Shown in pieces: positions 51,447 through 59,838 of a DNA stretch of 64,000 bases. Source of the stretch: Streptomyces armeniacus. Its GTDB lineage: Bacteria; Actinomycetota; Actinomycetes; Streptomycetales; Streptomycetaceae. The stretch is from positions 4,393,367-4,457,366 of the forward strand of contig NZ_CP031320.1 of NCBI RefSeq assembly GCF_003355155.1, in the 5' to 3' direction. Every line of letters starts with the position of its first letter. Positions within the stretch are counted from its first letter, which is position 1. The notes below the pieces were generated by a model. The model ran no database searches. It saw nothing but the letters and a program-made list of their open reading frames with translations, and had not been told where the DNA came from. Made by a program: the position numbers and the translations under genes.

Positions 51447-52025
51447 ATGATCGAGATCCCGTCCGACCTCCACCCGGACCTCGTGCCCCTCGCCTTCCTC
51501 CTCGGCAACTGGACCGGTGCCGGAGTGGCCGCCCTGGACGGCGACGAGGGCCCCGGCACGGAGAAGTGCAACTTCGGGCAGGAGGTCGCCTTCAGCCACG
51601 ACGGGCGCGACTTCCTCGAGTACGTCTCGCACAGCTGGGCGCTCGACGCCGACGGCAAGAAGACCCGCCCGCTGGAGACCGAGACCGGGTACTGGCGCAT
51701 CGACAAGGACCGCCAGGTCGAGGTCGTCATGATCCGCGACCAGGGCGTCGCGGAGGTGTGGTACGGCGAGATGGCGCACCAGAAGCCGCAGATCGACCTG
51801 GCCACGGACGCCATCGCGCGTACGGCCTCGGCAGGCGCGTACACCGGCGGCAAGCGCCTGTACGGCTACGTCAACGGCGACCTGATGTGGGTGGGCGAGC
51901 GGTCCACGCCGGACACGGCGCTGTACCCGTACATGTCGGCGCAGCTGAAGAAGGCCGTCGACCCGAGCGAGTGGGCGAAGGACATCAAGGACCTGCCCGA
52001 CGACGGCATCGCCTTCTTCCGCTGA
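51447..52025 (+). CDS. FABP/nitrobindin-like beta-barrel protein
   Basis: The 192-residue product belongs to the UPF0678/DUF1794 (nitrobindin-like) family: LLGNWTGAGVA near the N-terminus, FLEYVSHSW, and YGYVNGDLMWVGE. Heme-binding members have a proximal His in an LxPHLSAxL-like segment; here the corresponding segment is LYPYMSAQLKKA, with Tyr. Heme binding is therefore uncertain, and a fatty-acid or other ligand role is possible. The ATG at 51447 starts the conserved barrel. Confidence 0.8.
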   Translation: MIEIPSDLHPDLVPLAFLLGNWTGAGVAALDGDEGPGTEKCNFGQEVAFSHDGRDFLEYVSHSWALDADGKKTRPLETETGYWRIDKDRQVEVVMIRDQGVAEVWYGEMAHQKPQIDLATDAIARTASAGAYTGGKRLYGYVNGDLMWVGERSTPDTALYPYMSAQLKKAVDPSEWAKDIKDLPDDGIAFFR

Positions 52026-52149
52026 CGGCCCGCGCACCCCACGCACCCCACGCACTCTGCGCACCCTGCGCATCTCCGGTCGCGGTCCCCGTCCCCGTCA
52101 CTCGTACGGGGACGCTTCCGCCGACGGCCTGCGGGAGGCGTACGGGCTC

Positions 52150-52375
52150 GCGGTACGCTGAGGACGCCCCGTGGGGGAAGCCGGTCGAAGTCCGGCGCTG
52201 ACCCGCAACGGTAGGCGGTGCCTTCCAGGCACCGCGAGCCCGAATGCCCACGGCGGCGACGCTCCTGACAACTCGCCGTGGACTGCGAGGGGAAGCCGCG
52301 CGGGCTGCCGCGGGCGGGCAATCCGACGCCGGTGGCACCGGGTAGCGGTGCCCGAACCACCGCGGCCCGACGTGA
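52150..52375 (+). promoter_or_regulatory. Cobalamin riboswitch
   Basis: The conserved core is clear: GGGGGAAGCCGGTCGAAGTC, then CGGCGCTGACCCGCAACGGT, matching the B12-box consensus, followed by a GAGCCCGAATGCCC segment. It lies in the 362-bp leader of the FecCD-type permease gene. Binding of adenosylcobalamin would reduce expression of the importer operon. Exact ends are approximate. Confidence 0.9.
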
Positions 52376-52387
52376 AGGCGGACCGCG

Positions 52388-53629
52388 ATGTCCCCGCCCA
52401 CCAGCCGCCGTGCCGCCGCCCCGGCGGCGGCAGACGCGGCACCGCCCCAGGCGCCGCCCGACTCCGTGCAGTCCGACTCCGTACGACCCGGCTCCGTGCA
52501 GTCCGACGCGCCGCCGCCCGACGAGGCAGCGTCCGCGAAGGACAGGGCGGCGCCCGCGAAGGACGCGCCCCCTCCCCGACCGGCCGGACCCCGGCGGCTG
52601 TCCGTGCCCGTGCTCGCCGCCCTGCTGTGCGTCGCCCTGCTGCTGTCGCTGCTCTGCGCCGTCGCGCTCGGCGCGTCCGGCGTCGGCTGGGACGCGACCC
52701 TGCGCTATCTGCGGGCGGGCCTGACCGGCGGGCGCATATCCGCCGACGAGCGCGCCGCGTACACCATCGTGTGGGAGCTCCGCTTCCCCCGCGCGCTCCT
52801 CGCCGCCGTGGTCGGCGCGGGGCTGGCGGCGGTCGGGGTGGCCGTACAGGCGATGGTGCGGAACGCGCTCGCCGACCCGTTCGTCCTCGGCATCTCCTCC
52901 GGCGCCGCCGTCGGCGCCAACACCGTGCTGCTGTTCGGCGCGTTCAGCGCGCTCGGGGTGTGGGCGCTGTCGGCGGGCGCGTTCCTGTCGGCGCTCGCCG
53001 CGATGGCCCTCGTGTACGCCGTCGCCCGTACCGCGCACGGGCTCACGCCGCTGCGGCTGATCCTCACCGGCACCGCGCTGTACTACGGCTTCACCGCCGT
53101 CACCACGCTCATGGTGTTCGCGGCCGAACACGGCGAGGCGGCGCGCTCCGCGATGATGTGGCTGCTCGGCAGCCTCGGCGGCGCCTCGTGGTCGTCGCTG
53201 CCCATCGCGGCCGCCGCCGTCGCCGCCGGGCTGGCCCACCTCGTACTCGCCGCCGGCAAGCTCAACGCCCTCGCCATGGGCGACGAGACCGCCGCCGCCC
53301 TGGGCGTGGACGCCGCCCGGCTGCGCCGCGAACTGTTCCTGCTGACCGCCGCCGTCACCGGCGCCGTGGTCGCCGTCAGCGGCGCGATCGGCTTCGTCGG
53401 GCTGATGGTGCCGCACGCCACACGCATGCTGATCGGCGCCGACCACCGCCGCGTACTGGTCGTCGCGCCGCTGCTCGGCGCGGTGCTGCTGGTGTGGGTG
53501 GACGTGCTGTCCCGCACCGTACTGGCGCCGACCGAACTGCCCGTCGGCGTACTGACCGCCGTCATCGGCGTCCCCTGCTTCCTGCTGCTGATGCGGCGGC
53601 GCAGCGGCCACGCGTTCGGGGGTGCCTGA
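52388..53629 (+). CDS. FecCD family ABC permease (cobalamin-type importer)
   Basis: The 413-residue product has a Pro/Ala-rich cytoplasmic N-terminus of about 60 residues, then about ten helices with the BtuC/FecCD signatures: ELRFPRALLAAVVGAGLAAV, VQAMVRNALADPFVLGISSG and GFVGLMVPHATRMLIGADHR. It forms the membrane channel of a type II importer. The upstream cobalamin riboswitch makes a corrinoid the likely substrate. Similar Streptomyces proteins are sometimes labelled putative F420-0 permeases, which the riboswitch argues against here. Confidence 0.9.
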   Translation: MSPPTSRRAAAPAAADAAPPQAPPDSVQSDSVRPGSVQSDAPPPDEAASAKDRAAPAKDAPPPRPAGPRRLSVPVLAALLCVALLLSLLCAVALGASGVGWDATLRYLRAGLTGGRISADERAAYTIVWELRFPRALLAAVVGAGLAAVGVAVQAMVRNALADPFVLGISSGAAVGANTVLLFGAFSALGVWALSAGAFLSALAAMALVYAVARTAHGLTPLRLILTGTALYYGFTAVTTLMVFAAEHGEAARSAMMWLLGSLGGASWSSLPIAAAAVAAGLAHLVLAAGKLNALAMGDETAAALGVDAARLRRELFLLTAAVTGAVVAVSGAIGFVGLMVPHATRMLIGADHRRVLVVAPLLGAVLLVWVDVLSRTVLAPTELPVGVLTAVIGVPCFLLLMRRRSGHAFGGA

Positions 53630-54393
53630 TGCGGATCGACGTCGACGCCGTGACGGTGGAGACCGCGGGCGCCACCCTCGTACGGGACGTGACGCTGCAC
53701 GCCGGCAGCGGCACGCTCGTCGGACTCGTCGGCCCGAACGGCAGCGGCAAGTCCAGCCTGCTGCGCTGCGTCTACCGCGCGGCGCGGCCCACCGCCGGCA
53801 CCGTACGGCTGGACGGCGACGACCTGCGCGCGCTCACGCCCCGGCAGAGCGCGCGGCGGCTGGCGGCGCTGCCGCAGGAGGGCGGCGGGGACTTCGAGTT
53901 CACGGTGTCCGAGGTCGTCGAGATGGGCCGCCTGCCGCGGCAGCGGGCGGCGGCCCGTACGACGGACGAGGACAGGCGCGTGTGCGCGGCGGCACTCGCC
54001 CGTGTCGGCGCCGCGCACCTCGCACGGCGCGGCTTCCCGAGCCTGTCCGGCGGCGAGAAACAGCGCGTCCTGATCGCCCGCGCGCTCGCCCAGGAACCGC
54101 GGGTGCTGGTGCTCGACGAGCCGACCAACCACCTGGACATCGCCCAGCAGTTGGAGGTCCTGGAGCTCGTACGGGCCAGCGGCCTGACGGTGCTCACGGC
54201 CCTCCACGACCTGAACCTCGCCGCCGTCCACTGCGACCGGCTGCACGTCATCGACGGCGGCACGATCGTCGCCTCCGGCGCGCCGCACGACGTGCTGACG
54301 CCGGAGCTGCTGGCGGAGGTGTTCGGCGTACGGGCGCACCGCGTACGGCATCCGGAGTCGGGCGCGGTGCAGCTGCTGTTCGACCGGTTGTAG
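53629..54393 (+). CDS. ABC importer ATP-binding protein
   Basis: The 254-residue product has Walker A GPNGSGKSS, the signature LSGGEKQRV, Walker B VLVLDEPTNHLD and a switch His in TALHDLNLA. This is the BtuD/FecE type. The ATG overlaps the permease stop by one base (TGATG), so translation is coupled. It would drive import through the FecCD permease. Confidence 0.93.
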   Translation: MRIDVDAVTVETAGATLVRDVTLHAGSGTLVGLVGPNGSGKSSLLRCVYRAARPTAGTVRLDGDDLRALTPRQSARRLAALPQEGGGDFEFTVSEVVEMGRLPRQRAAARTTDEDRRVCAAALARVGAAHLARRGFPSLSGGEKQRVLIARALAQEPRVLVLDEPTNHLDIAQQLEVLELVRASGLTVLTALHDLNLAAVHCDRLHVIDGGTIVASGAPHDVLTPELLAEVFGVRAHRVRHPESGAVQLLFDRL

Positions 54394-54526
54394 CCCGCTT
54401 CTTGTGCTCGGCTCGCCTCCGGGCGTACCCGTCCCCTCGGGCTTCGCCCTGGGGAGACCCCACTGCTCGCTCGCTTGGATCGCGCCGTTGTCGCTCCGTA
54501 CTTTCGCCCCTCCTGAAGGAGTTGCC

Positions 54527-55549
54527 ATGCGCGCAACAGCCCGTACGCTCGCCCTCGTCCTGGCCCTCGGGGCCCTCTCCCTCGGGACCGCCGCCTGCGG
54601 CGCCGACGTCGCGGAGGACCCCAAGGGCCGCTCCGGGGAGGCCGTCACGCTGACCAACTGCGGCCGGAAGGTGACCTTCGACAAGGTGCCCGAACGCGTC
54701 GTCACCAACGACGTCGGCATCACCGAGATCATGTTCGCGCTCGGTCTCGCCGACCGCATGGCGGGCTTCGCGATGCCCGACGACAAGGGCGACCTGGCCG
54801 GCGTCCCCTGGCGCGACGGCTACGACAAGGCGAAGTGGCTGTCCAAGAAGAAGCTCAACAAGGAACTCGTGCTGGACGCCCGCGCCGACTTCGTCTTCGC
54901 CGGCTGGAACTACGGCTTCGACGAGGGCGAGGGCTTCACCCCGGCCGTACTCGGCAAGCTCGGCATCGACTCGTACGTCCTCACCGAGTCCTGCCGCAAC
55001 GGCGGCGAGAGCTCCCGCGGCAAGACCCGCGGCGTCATGCCGCCCCTCGACGCCCTCTACACCGACCTCCGCAACCTCGGGAAGCTCTTCGGCGTCGAGG
55101 AGCGCGCGGAGGCGCTGATCAAGAAGTTCCGCGCGCAGGTCGCCGAGGCCGAGGCGGCGGTGCCGGAGGACCGGGAGCGGCCGCGCGTGTTCCTGTACGA
55201 CGACGGGCGGGACAAGCCGTTCACCTCGGGCCGGTATGCGGGGCCGCACTCGATCATCACCAAGGCGGGCGGCGACCACGTGATGAAGGACCTGATGGAC
55301 AGCTGGACCACCGTCGGCTGGGAGACGGTGGTGGCGCGCGACCCGGACGTCATCGTGATCAACGACTACGGCGACGTGGGCGCGGAACAGAAGAAGCGGT
55401 TCCTGACCTCGTACGGGCCGCTGAAGAACGTGTCCGCGGTCAAGCACGACCGGATCTTCGTGCTGGACTACGCCGACCTGGTCGAGAGCCCCCGCAACCC
55501 GGCGGCGATCGTCGAGCTGGCCCGATATCTGCGGGGGCTCCGGCGCTGA
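54527..55549 (+). CDS. ABC importer substrate-binding lipoprotein (corrinoid type)
   Basis: The 340-residue product has a lipoprotein signal ending LSLGTAAC (C24) and a helical-backbone (BtuF/FhuD-like) binding fold: CGRKVTFDKVPERVVTNDVG, ITEIMFALGLADRMAGF and DPDVIVINDYG. The ATG at 54527 follows GAAGGAG. It completes the riboswitch-controlled importer, although 133 bp separate it from the ATPase gene. Cobalamin is the inferred ligand; a metal chelate or F420-0 cannot be excluded from sequence alone. Confidence 0.88.
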   Translation: MRATARTLALVLALGALSLGTAACGADVAEDPKGRSGEAVTLTNCGRKVTFDKVPERVVTNDVGITEIMFALGLADRMAGFAMPDDKGDLAGVPWRDGYDKAKWLSKKKLNKELVLDARADFVFAGWNYGFDEGEGFTPAVLGKLGIDSYVLTESCRNGGESSRGKTRGVMPPLDALYTDLRNLGKLFGVEERAEALIKKFRAQVAEAEAAVPEDRERPRVFLYDDGRDKPFTSGRYAGPHSIITKAGGDHVMKDLMDSWTTVGWETVVARDPDVIVINDYGDVGAEQKKRFLTSYGPLKNVSAVKHDRIFVLDYADLVESPRNPAAIVELARYLRGLRR

Positions 55550-55587
55550 GCGGCCCGGTGCCGCGGCGCCCCCGTAGACTGGGGCCC

Positions 55588-56097
55588 GTGGTAACCACCG
55601 ACTGGCAGAGTGACCTGAGGGCGCGCGGATACCGGCTCACACCGCAGCGCCAGCTCGTGCTGGAAGCCGTGGACAAGCTCGAACACTCCACCCCGGACGA
55701 CATCCTCGCCGAGGTGCGGCGCACCGCGGGCGGCGTGAACATCTCCACGGTCTACCGCACCCTGGAGCTGCTCGAGGAGCTGGGCCTCGTCTCGCACGCG
55801 CACCTCGGCCACGGAGCTCCCACGTACCACCTCGCCGACCGGCACCACCACATGCACCTGGTATGCCGTGACTGCACGGACGTGATCGAGGCGGACCTCT
55901 CGGTGGCCGGGCCGTTCACGGAGACGCTGCGCGAGCAGTTCGGCTTCGAGACGGACATGCGGCACTTCGCGATCTTCGGCCGCTGCGGGAAGTGCGAGGC
56001 GAAGTGCGCGGCCGACGCCGACCCCGGCACGGGCGCGGGAACGGGCACGGGCACGAGCGGGGCGGGCGAGCCGAGCACAAAAAAAGGCGCGCCGTAG
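55588..56097 (+). CDS. nur: Nickel-responsive Fur family regulator Nur
   Basis: The 169-residue product matches Streptomyces Nur. DNA-binding motif: LTPQRQLVLEAVDKLEHSTPDDI and NISTVYRTLELLEELGLV. The metal ligands sit at the known positions: H33, H86, H88, H90 (M-site) and H70, H72, H126 (nickel site). Nur represses nickel uptake and Fe-SOD when nickel is present. The GTG at 55588 lies seven bases after TAGACT, so the mRNA is probably leaderless. A Gly/Thr-rich C-terminal tail is longer than usual. It follows a corrinoid importer, which may be coincidence. Confidence 0.92.
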   Translation: MVTTDWQSDLRARGYRLTPQRQLVLEAVDKLEHSTPDDILAEVRRTAGGVNISTVYRTLELLEELGLVSHAHLGHGAPTYHLADRHHHMHLVCRDCTDVIEADLSVAGPFTETLREQFGFETDMRHFAIFGRCGKCEAKCAADADPGTGAGTGTGTSGAGEPSTKKGAP

Positions 56098-56107
56098 GCT
56101 GGACCGT

Positions 56108-57079
56108 ATGAAGAGCCCGCTCCTCACCCTCCCCGGCGCCGTTGCCGCCGAAGCCCCTGACGAGGGGGTGGCCGCGCACTACGGCGACCTCTTCCGCGAA
56201 CAGCGCGCGCTCGCCGACGGCAGCGGCTTCGTGGACCTCTCGCACCGCGGCGTGGTCACCGTCTCGGGTGACGACCGCCTCTCCTGGCTGCACCTGCTGC
56301 TCACCCAGCACGTCAGCAGCCTGGAACCGGGCCACGCCACCGACGCGCTGATCCTCTCCGCCAACGGGCACATCGAGCACGCCGTCTATCTCGTCGACGA
56401 CGGCACCACGACCTGGCTGCACACCGAACCCGGCAAGCAGGGCGACTTCGTCGCGTACCTCGAGAGCATGCGGTTCTTCTACCGCGTCGAGGTCCTGGAC
56501 CGCACCGAGGAGTACGCGGTCGTGCACCTGCCCGCGGGCTCGATCGCGGAGGCTCCGGCGGACGCGGTCGTACGGGAGACCTCGTACGGGCGCGACCTGT
56601 TCGTGCCGCGGGGTTCGCTGCCCGCGGTCGCGGAGGCGTACGGCCCGGCCGTCGGCGTGCTGGCGTACGAGGCTCTGCGCGTCGAGGCGCACCGGCCGCG
56701 GCTCGGGCTGGAGACGGACCACCGTACGATCCCGCACGAGGTGGGCTGGATCGGCTCGGCCGTCCATCTGGAGAAGGGCTGCTACCGCGGGCAGGAGACC
56801 GTCGCGCGCGTGCACAACCTGGGGAAGCCGCCGCGCCGGCTGGTGTTCCTGCATCTGGACGGCAGCGAGGTGAAGATCCCCGTGCACGGTGACGAGGTGC
56901 GGCTCGCGGCGGACGGCCCGGAGGGCCGCCGCCTGGGCTTCATCACCACCTCGGCCCGCCACCACGAGCTCGGCCCGATCGCCCTGGCCCTGGTCAAGCG
57001 GAACCTCCCGCCCGACGCGGAGCTGATCGTCGGCGAGGACGCCACGGCGGCGGCGCAGGAGGTCGTGGTCGCGCCCTGA
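56108..57079 (+). CDS. Folate-binding YgfZ family protein
   Basis: The 323-residue product has the GcvT-like fold and the YgfZ signature KGCYRGQETVARVHN (around residue 225). FVDLSHRGVVTVSGDDRLSWL lies at the N-terminus. YgfZ/IBA57 proteins help assemble or repair certain iron-sulfur enzymes in a folate-dependent way. TAGGCT at 56095-56100 is seven bases before the ATG, consistent with a leaderless mRNA. It is 10 bp past the nur stop, so read-through from nur is also likely. Confidence 0.92.
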   Translation: MKSPLLTLPGAVAAEAPDEGVAAHYGDLFREQRALADGSGFVDLSHRGVVTVSGDDRLSWLHLLLTQHVSSLEPGHATDALILSANGHIEHAVYLVDDGTTTWLHTEPGKQGDFVAYLESMRFFYRVEVLDRTEEYAVVHLPAGSIAEAPADAVVRETSYGRDLFVPRGSLPAVAEAYGPAVGVLAYEALRVEAHRPRLGLETDHRTIPHEVGWIGSAVHLEKGCYRGQETVARVHNLGKPPRRLVFLHLDGSEVKIPVHGDEVRLAADGPEGRRLGFITTSARHHELGPIALALVKRNLPPDAELIVGEDATAAAQEVVVAP

Positions 57080-57157
57080 GCGCGAAGCGCACAGGGATCC
57101 GATGCGCCACCCTGGGTGCCGCCACCGCCTCGTGGTTTCCCTAGATCTGCGGTTTCC

Positions 57158-57601
57158 CTACACCTCCACGAGCACCGTGAACGGGCCGTCGTTCGTCAGC
57201 GCCACCTTCATGGGCGCCCCGAACCGGCCCGTCGCCACCTCCGCGCCCAACGCCCGCAGCTGGGCGACGACTTCGTCCACGAGCGGCTCGGCCACCGGTC
57301 GCGGCGCGGCGGCGTTCCAGGTGGGGCGGCGGCCCTTGCGGGCGTCACCGTAGAGAGTGAACTGGCTGATCACGAGCAGCGGGGCGCCCAGGTCGGAGCA
57401 GGACTGCTCGCTCCCGCCGTCGTGTTCCGGCTCGAAGAGGCGTACGGACCAGAGCTTCCGGGCCAGTTGGGCCGCCTTCTCCTTGGTGTCCTCGTGCGTC
57501 ACGCCCACCAGTACGCACAGCCCACGCCCGTTGATCTCTCCGACGGTCTCGCCGTCCACGGTGACGCTCGCGCCGTCCACCCTCTGCACCACAGCTCGCA
57601 T
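57158..57601 (-). CDS. dtd: D-aminoacyl-tRNA deacylase
   Basis: The 147-residue product has the DTD fold: [36 protein letters not shown] and the C-terminal TNDGPFTV motif; the SQFT and NxGPxT groups form the active site. It removes D-amino acids mischarged on tRNA. The ATG at 57601 was chosen because it starts the conserved fold; an upstream ATG (57691) adds unrelated residues. It converges on ygfZ. Confidence 0.95.
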   Translation of the reverse strand: MRAVVQRVDGASVTVDGETVGEINGRGLCVLVGVTHEDTKEKAAQLARKLWSVRLFEPEHDGGSEQSCSDLGAPLLVISQFTLYGDARKGRRPTWNAAAPRPVAEPLVDEVVAQLRALGAEVATGRFGAPMKVALTNDGPFTVLVEV

Positions 57602-57766
57602 GGCGGCCATCATGCCGTGTTCAACGCAGGCGGGAACGGGTGCGTCCGTATGGGTGCGCTGGCGCTGCGTGTCCCGGCTACGCAGTGGCACGATGCCTTA
57701 CACGATGCGTACACGCGGTGCGTAGCATTGCGACTGCGGTCAAAGGGGATGAGGGGACGAAAACCC

Positions 57767-58414
57767 ATGAACACAGCTGGTGCCGGACGAGCCGGACGTA
57801 CGCCACACGGCGCACCTGGTGTCGCAACGGCCACTGAGGCCACAGCAGTACCGGTCCCGGTGGCCGCAGGCGCAGCCGGTGGACGGGCCTCGGCACTGGC
57901 CGCCCCCGCCGCTCCGGCGGCGCCGTGTGACCACGCTCAGGCCGACCTGTACGCGCTCCGGCTGCCCGAACTGCGCTCCCTGCGGCGCACGGCGCAGCAG
58001 GAGGAGGCGGATCTGAGCTACGTACGGCGCCTGCTCCAGGGCCGTATCGACATCCTGCGCGCGGAGTTGGCGCGGCGTACGGCGCCGACGTCCGCGCTGA
58101 TCGACCTCCTGCCGGAGATCCTCGCGGACATGCCGTCCCGGCAGCGTTCGTCCGCCCGGCACGTGACGCTCGGCACGCCGCACGGCGAGGAGTACCGGCA
58201 GCTGGCCGAGACGATGCTCGCCGAGGTGGAGCTGTCCGACCTGTCGGCGCGTACGGACGCGGAGCTGCACGACGCGATGCGGCGGCTGGTCGGGTACGAG
58301 CAGGAGGTGTCGCAGGGCCGCCAGACGCTCCAGCGGACGGCGGACGGGTGCAGCGCGGAGATCGCCCGCCGGTACCGGGAGGGCGAGGCGCAGGTCGACG
58401 ACCTGCTGCCGTGA
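57767..58414 (+). CDS. rsiG: c-di-GMP-dependent anti-sigma factor RsiG
   Basis: The 215-residue product has a disordered Ala/Pro/Val-rich N-terminus and a helical pair carrying two exact copies of the c-di-GMP motif E(X)3S(X)2R(X)3Q(X)3D: E80-S84-R87-Q91-D95 and E178-S182-R185-Q189-D193. In Streptomyces venezuelae RsiG bound to c-di-GMP sequesters the sporulation sigma factor WhiG. Both motifs are intact, so function is probably conserved. The ATG at 57767 lies behind GAGGGGAC. whiG is not in this window. Confidence 0.95.
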   Translation: MNTAGAGRAGRTPHGAPGVATATEATAVPVPVAAGAAGGRASALAAPAAPAAPCDHAQADLYALRLPELRSLRRTAQQEEADLSYVRRLLQGRIDILRAELARRTAPTSALIDLLPEILADMPSRQRSSARHVTLGTPHGEEYRQLAETMLAEVELSDLSARTDAELHDAMRRLVGYEQEVSQGRQTLQRTADGCSAEIARRYREGEAQVDDLLP

Positions 58415-58429
58415 CCTCAGTCCGCCTCA

Positions 58430-58458
58430 TCCAGCCCGTCCGGCGGTTGAGGACGGCC
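58430..58458 (-). repeat. Dispersed 29-bp Streptomyces-type repeat, copy 2
   Basis: The segment is the reverse complement of 38514-38542 with one mismatch. It lies 16 bp past the rsiG stop, in a 229-bp gap before the asparaginase gene. Confidence 0.8.
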
Positions 58459-58643
58459 GCGTATCCCTACGGTGCTGTGCCGCGGCGGCCGTGAGCCGGG
58501 CAGGGGGCAGTCGGCGGGCCGTACGGCGGGGGGCGCACAGCGGGGATGTCCGCGGCGGCGGCTAATGTAAGGGGTGTCCCCCCGTTCCACTCCTGGCACG
58601 GCGCCCTGCCGCCGCGCGAAACGCGCCCCCCGGAGGCCACCGC

Positions 58644-59639
58644 ATGTCCGCCCCTCTGCCCGCAGAACGCCCCCTCGCCGGCCCGCCGCCGGCGCAGCCC
58701 CCGGCGGTGCTCGCCGAGGTCGTGCGCTCCGGCTTCGTGGAGGGCGTGCACCACGGCTCGCTCGTCGTCCTCGCCGCGGACGGCAGCGTGCAGCGGGCGC
58801 TCGGCGACGTCGTGTCGCCGGTGTTCCCGCGCTCCTCCAACAAGCCCGTACAGGCCGCGGCCGTGCTGCACGCCGGCCTGGACCTCGCCGGCGAGCGCCT
58901 CGCGCTCGCCGCCGCCAGCCACTCCGGCGAACCGTTTCACCTGGAGCTGGTGGAGAAGATGCTCGCCGAGCACGGCCTGTCCGAGTCCGACCTGCGCTGC
59001 CCGCCGGACCTGCCCCTGGACCGTACGGCCGCGGAGGCCCGGCTCGCCGCGGGCCACGGCCGTACGCGCACCGCCATGAACTGCTCGGGCAAGCACACGG
59101 CGATGCTCGCCGCCTGCCGCGCGAACGGCTGGCCGCCGGACACGTACCTCTCGCCGGAGCACCCGCTCCAGCAGCTGGTGGCGCGTACCCTGGGCACGCT
59201 GTCCGGGGAGCCCGTCGCGCACACCGGTACGGACGGCTGCGGCGCGCCCGTGATGGCGGTCTCGCTGACCGCGCTGGCCCGTACGTTCCGGCACTTCGCG
59301 CTCGCCGCCGCCGACAGCCCGGAGGGGCGGGTGGCGGCGGCGATGCGCGCGCACCCCGAGTACGTCGCGGGCACGGACCGGCACGACACGTGGCTGATGA
59401 GCGGCGTACCGGGCGCGCTCGCGAAGATCGGCGCCGAGGCGGTGCAGGCGGTCGCGCTGCCGGACGGGCGCGCCCTCGCGTTCAAGGTCGCGGACGGCGG
59501 CGCACGCGCCCTGCCGCCCGTGCTGGCGCACGCGCTGACCGGGATGGGCGTGTCCGGGCCGGTCGTCGACCGCCTGTACGCGGCGTCCCCCGTGCTCGGC
59601 GGCGGCGAACGGGTCGGCGAGGTCCGCCCGGCGTTCTAG
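58644..59639 (+). CDS. Asparaginase family protein (type II family PF06089)
   Basis: The 331-residue product has the thermolabile asparaginase pattern: VVRSGFVEGVHHGSLVVLA, FPRSSNKPVQAAA, NCSGKHTAMLAACRANGW and TGTDGCGAPVMAVSL. It resembles Rhizobium-type L-asparaginase rather than the E. coli AnsA/AnsB fold. It would hydrolyse asparagine to aspartate and ammonia. No signal peptide is seen, so it is cytoplasmic. The ATG follows GGAGGCCACC. It is probably monocistronic. Confidence 0.88.
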   Translation: MSAPLPAERPLAGPPPAQPPAVLAEVVRSGFVEGVHHGSLVVLAADGSVQRALGDVVSPVFPRSSNKPVQAAAVLHAGLDLAGERLALAAASHSGEPFHLELVEKMLAEHGLSESDLRCPPDLPLDRTAAEARLAAGHGRTRTAMNCSGKHTAMLAACRANGWPPDTYLSPEHPLQQLVARTLGTLSGEPVAHTGTDGCGAPVMAVSLTALARTFRHFALAAADSPEGRVAAAMRAHPEYVAGTDRHDTWLMSGVPGALAKIGAEAVQAVALPDGRALAFKVADGGARALPPVLAHALTGMGVSGPVVDRLYAASPVLGGGERVGEVRPAF

Positions 59640-59838
59640 CCGGACGGACCACGGCACCGCCCTCACTTCGGGGGCCTCGCCGCCCGGGGAGCCGTCCCCC
59701 GCGCCGTCCTCTGCCCCGCAAGGTCTTCGTTCCGTCACGGACGTACCGCCCCGTACGGTCACCGGCCCGGCCCGGGGCTCGGCCGGGCACGCCGAAAAGC
59801 ACATGCGCACGCCCGCGGGACCGACCTAGCTTTGGCTG

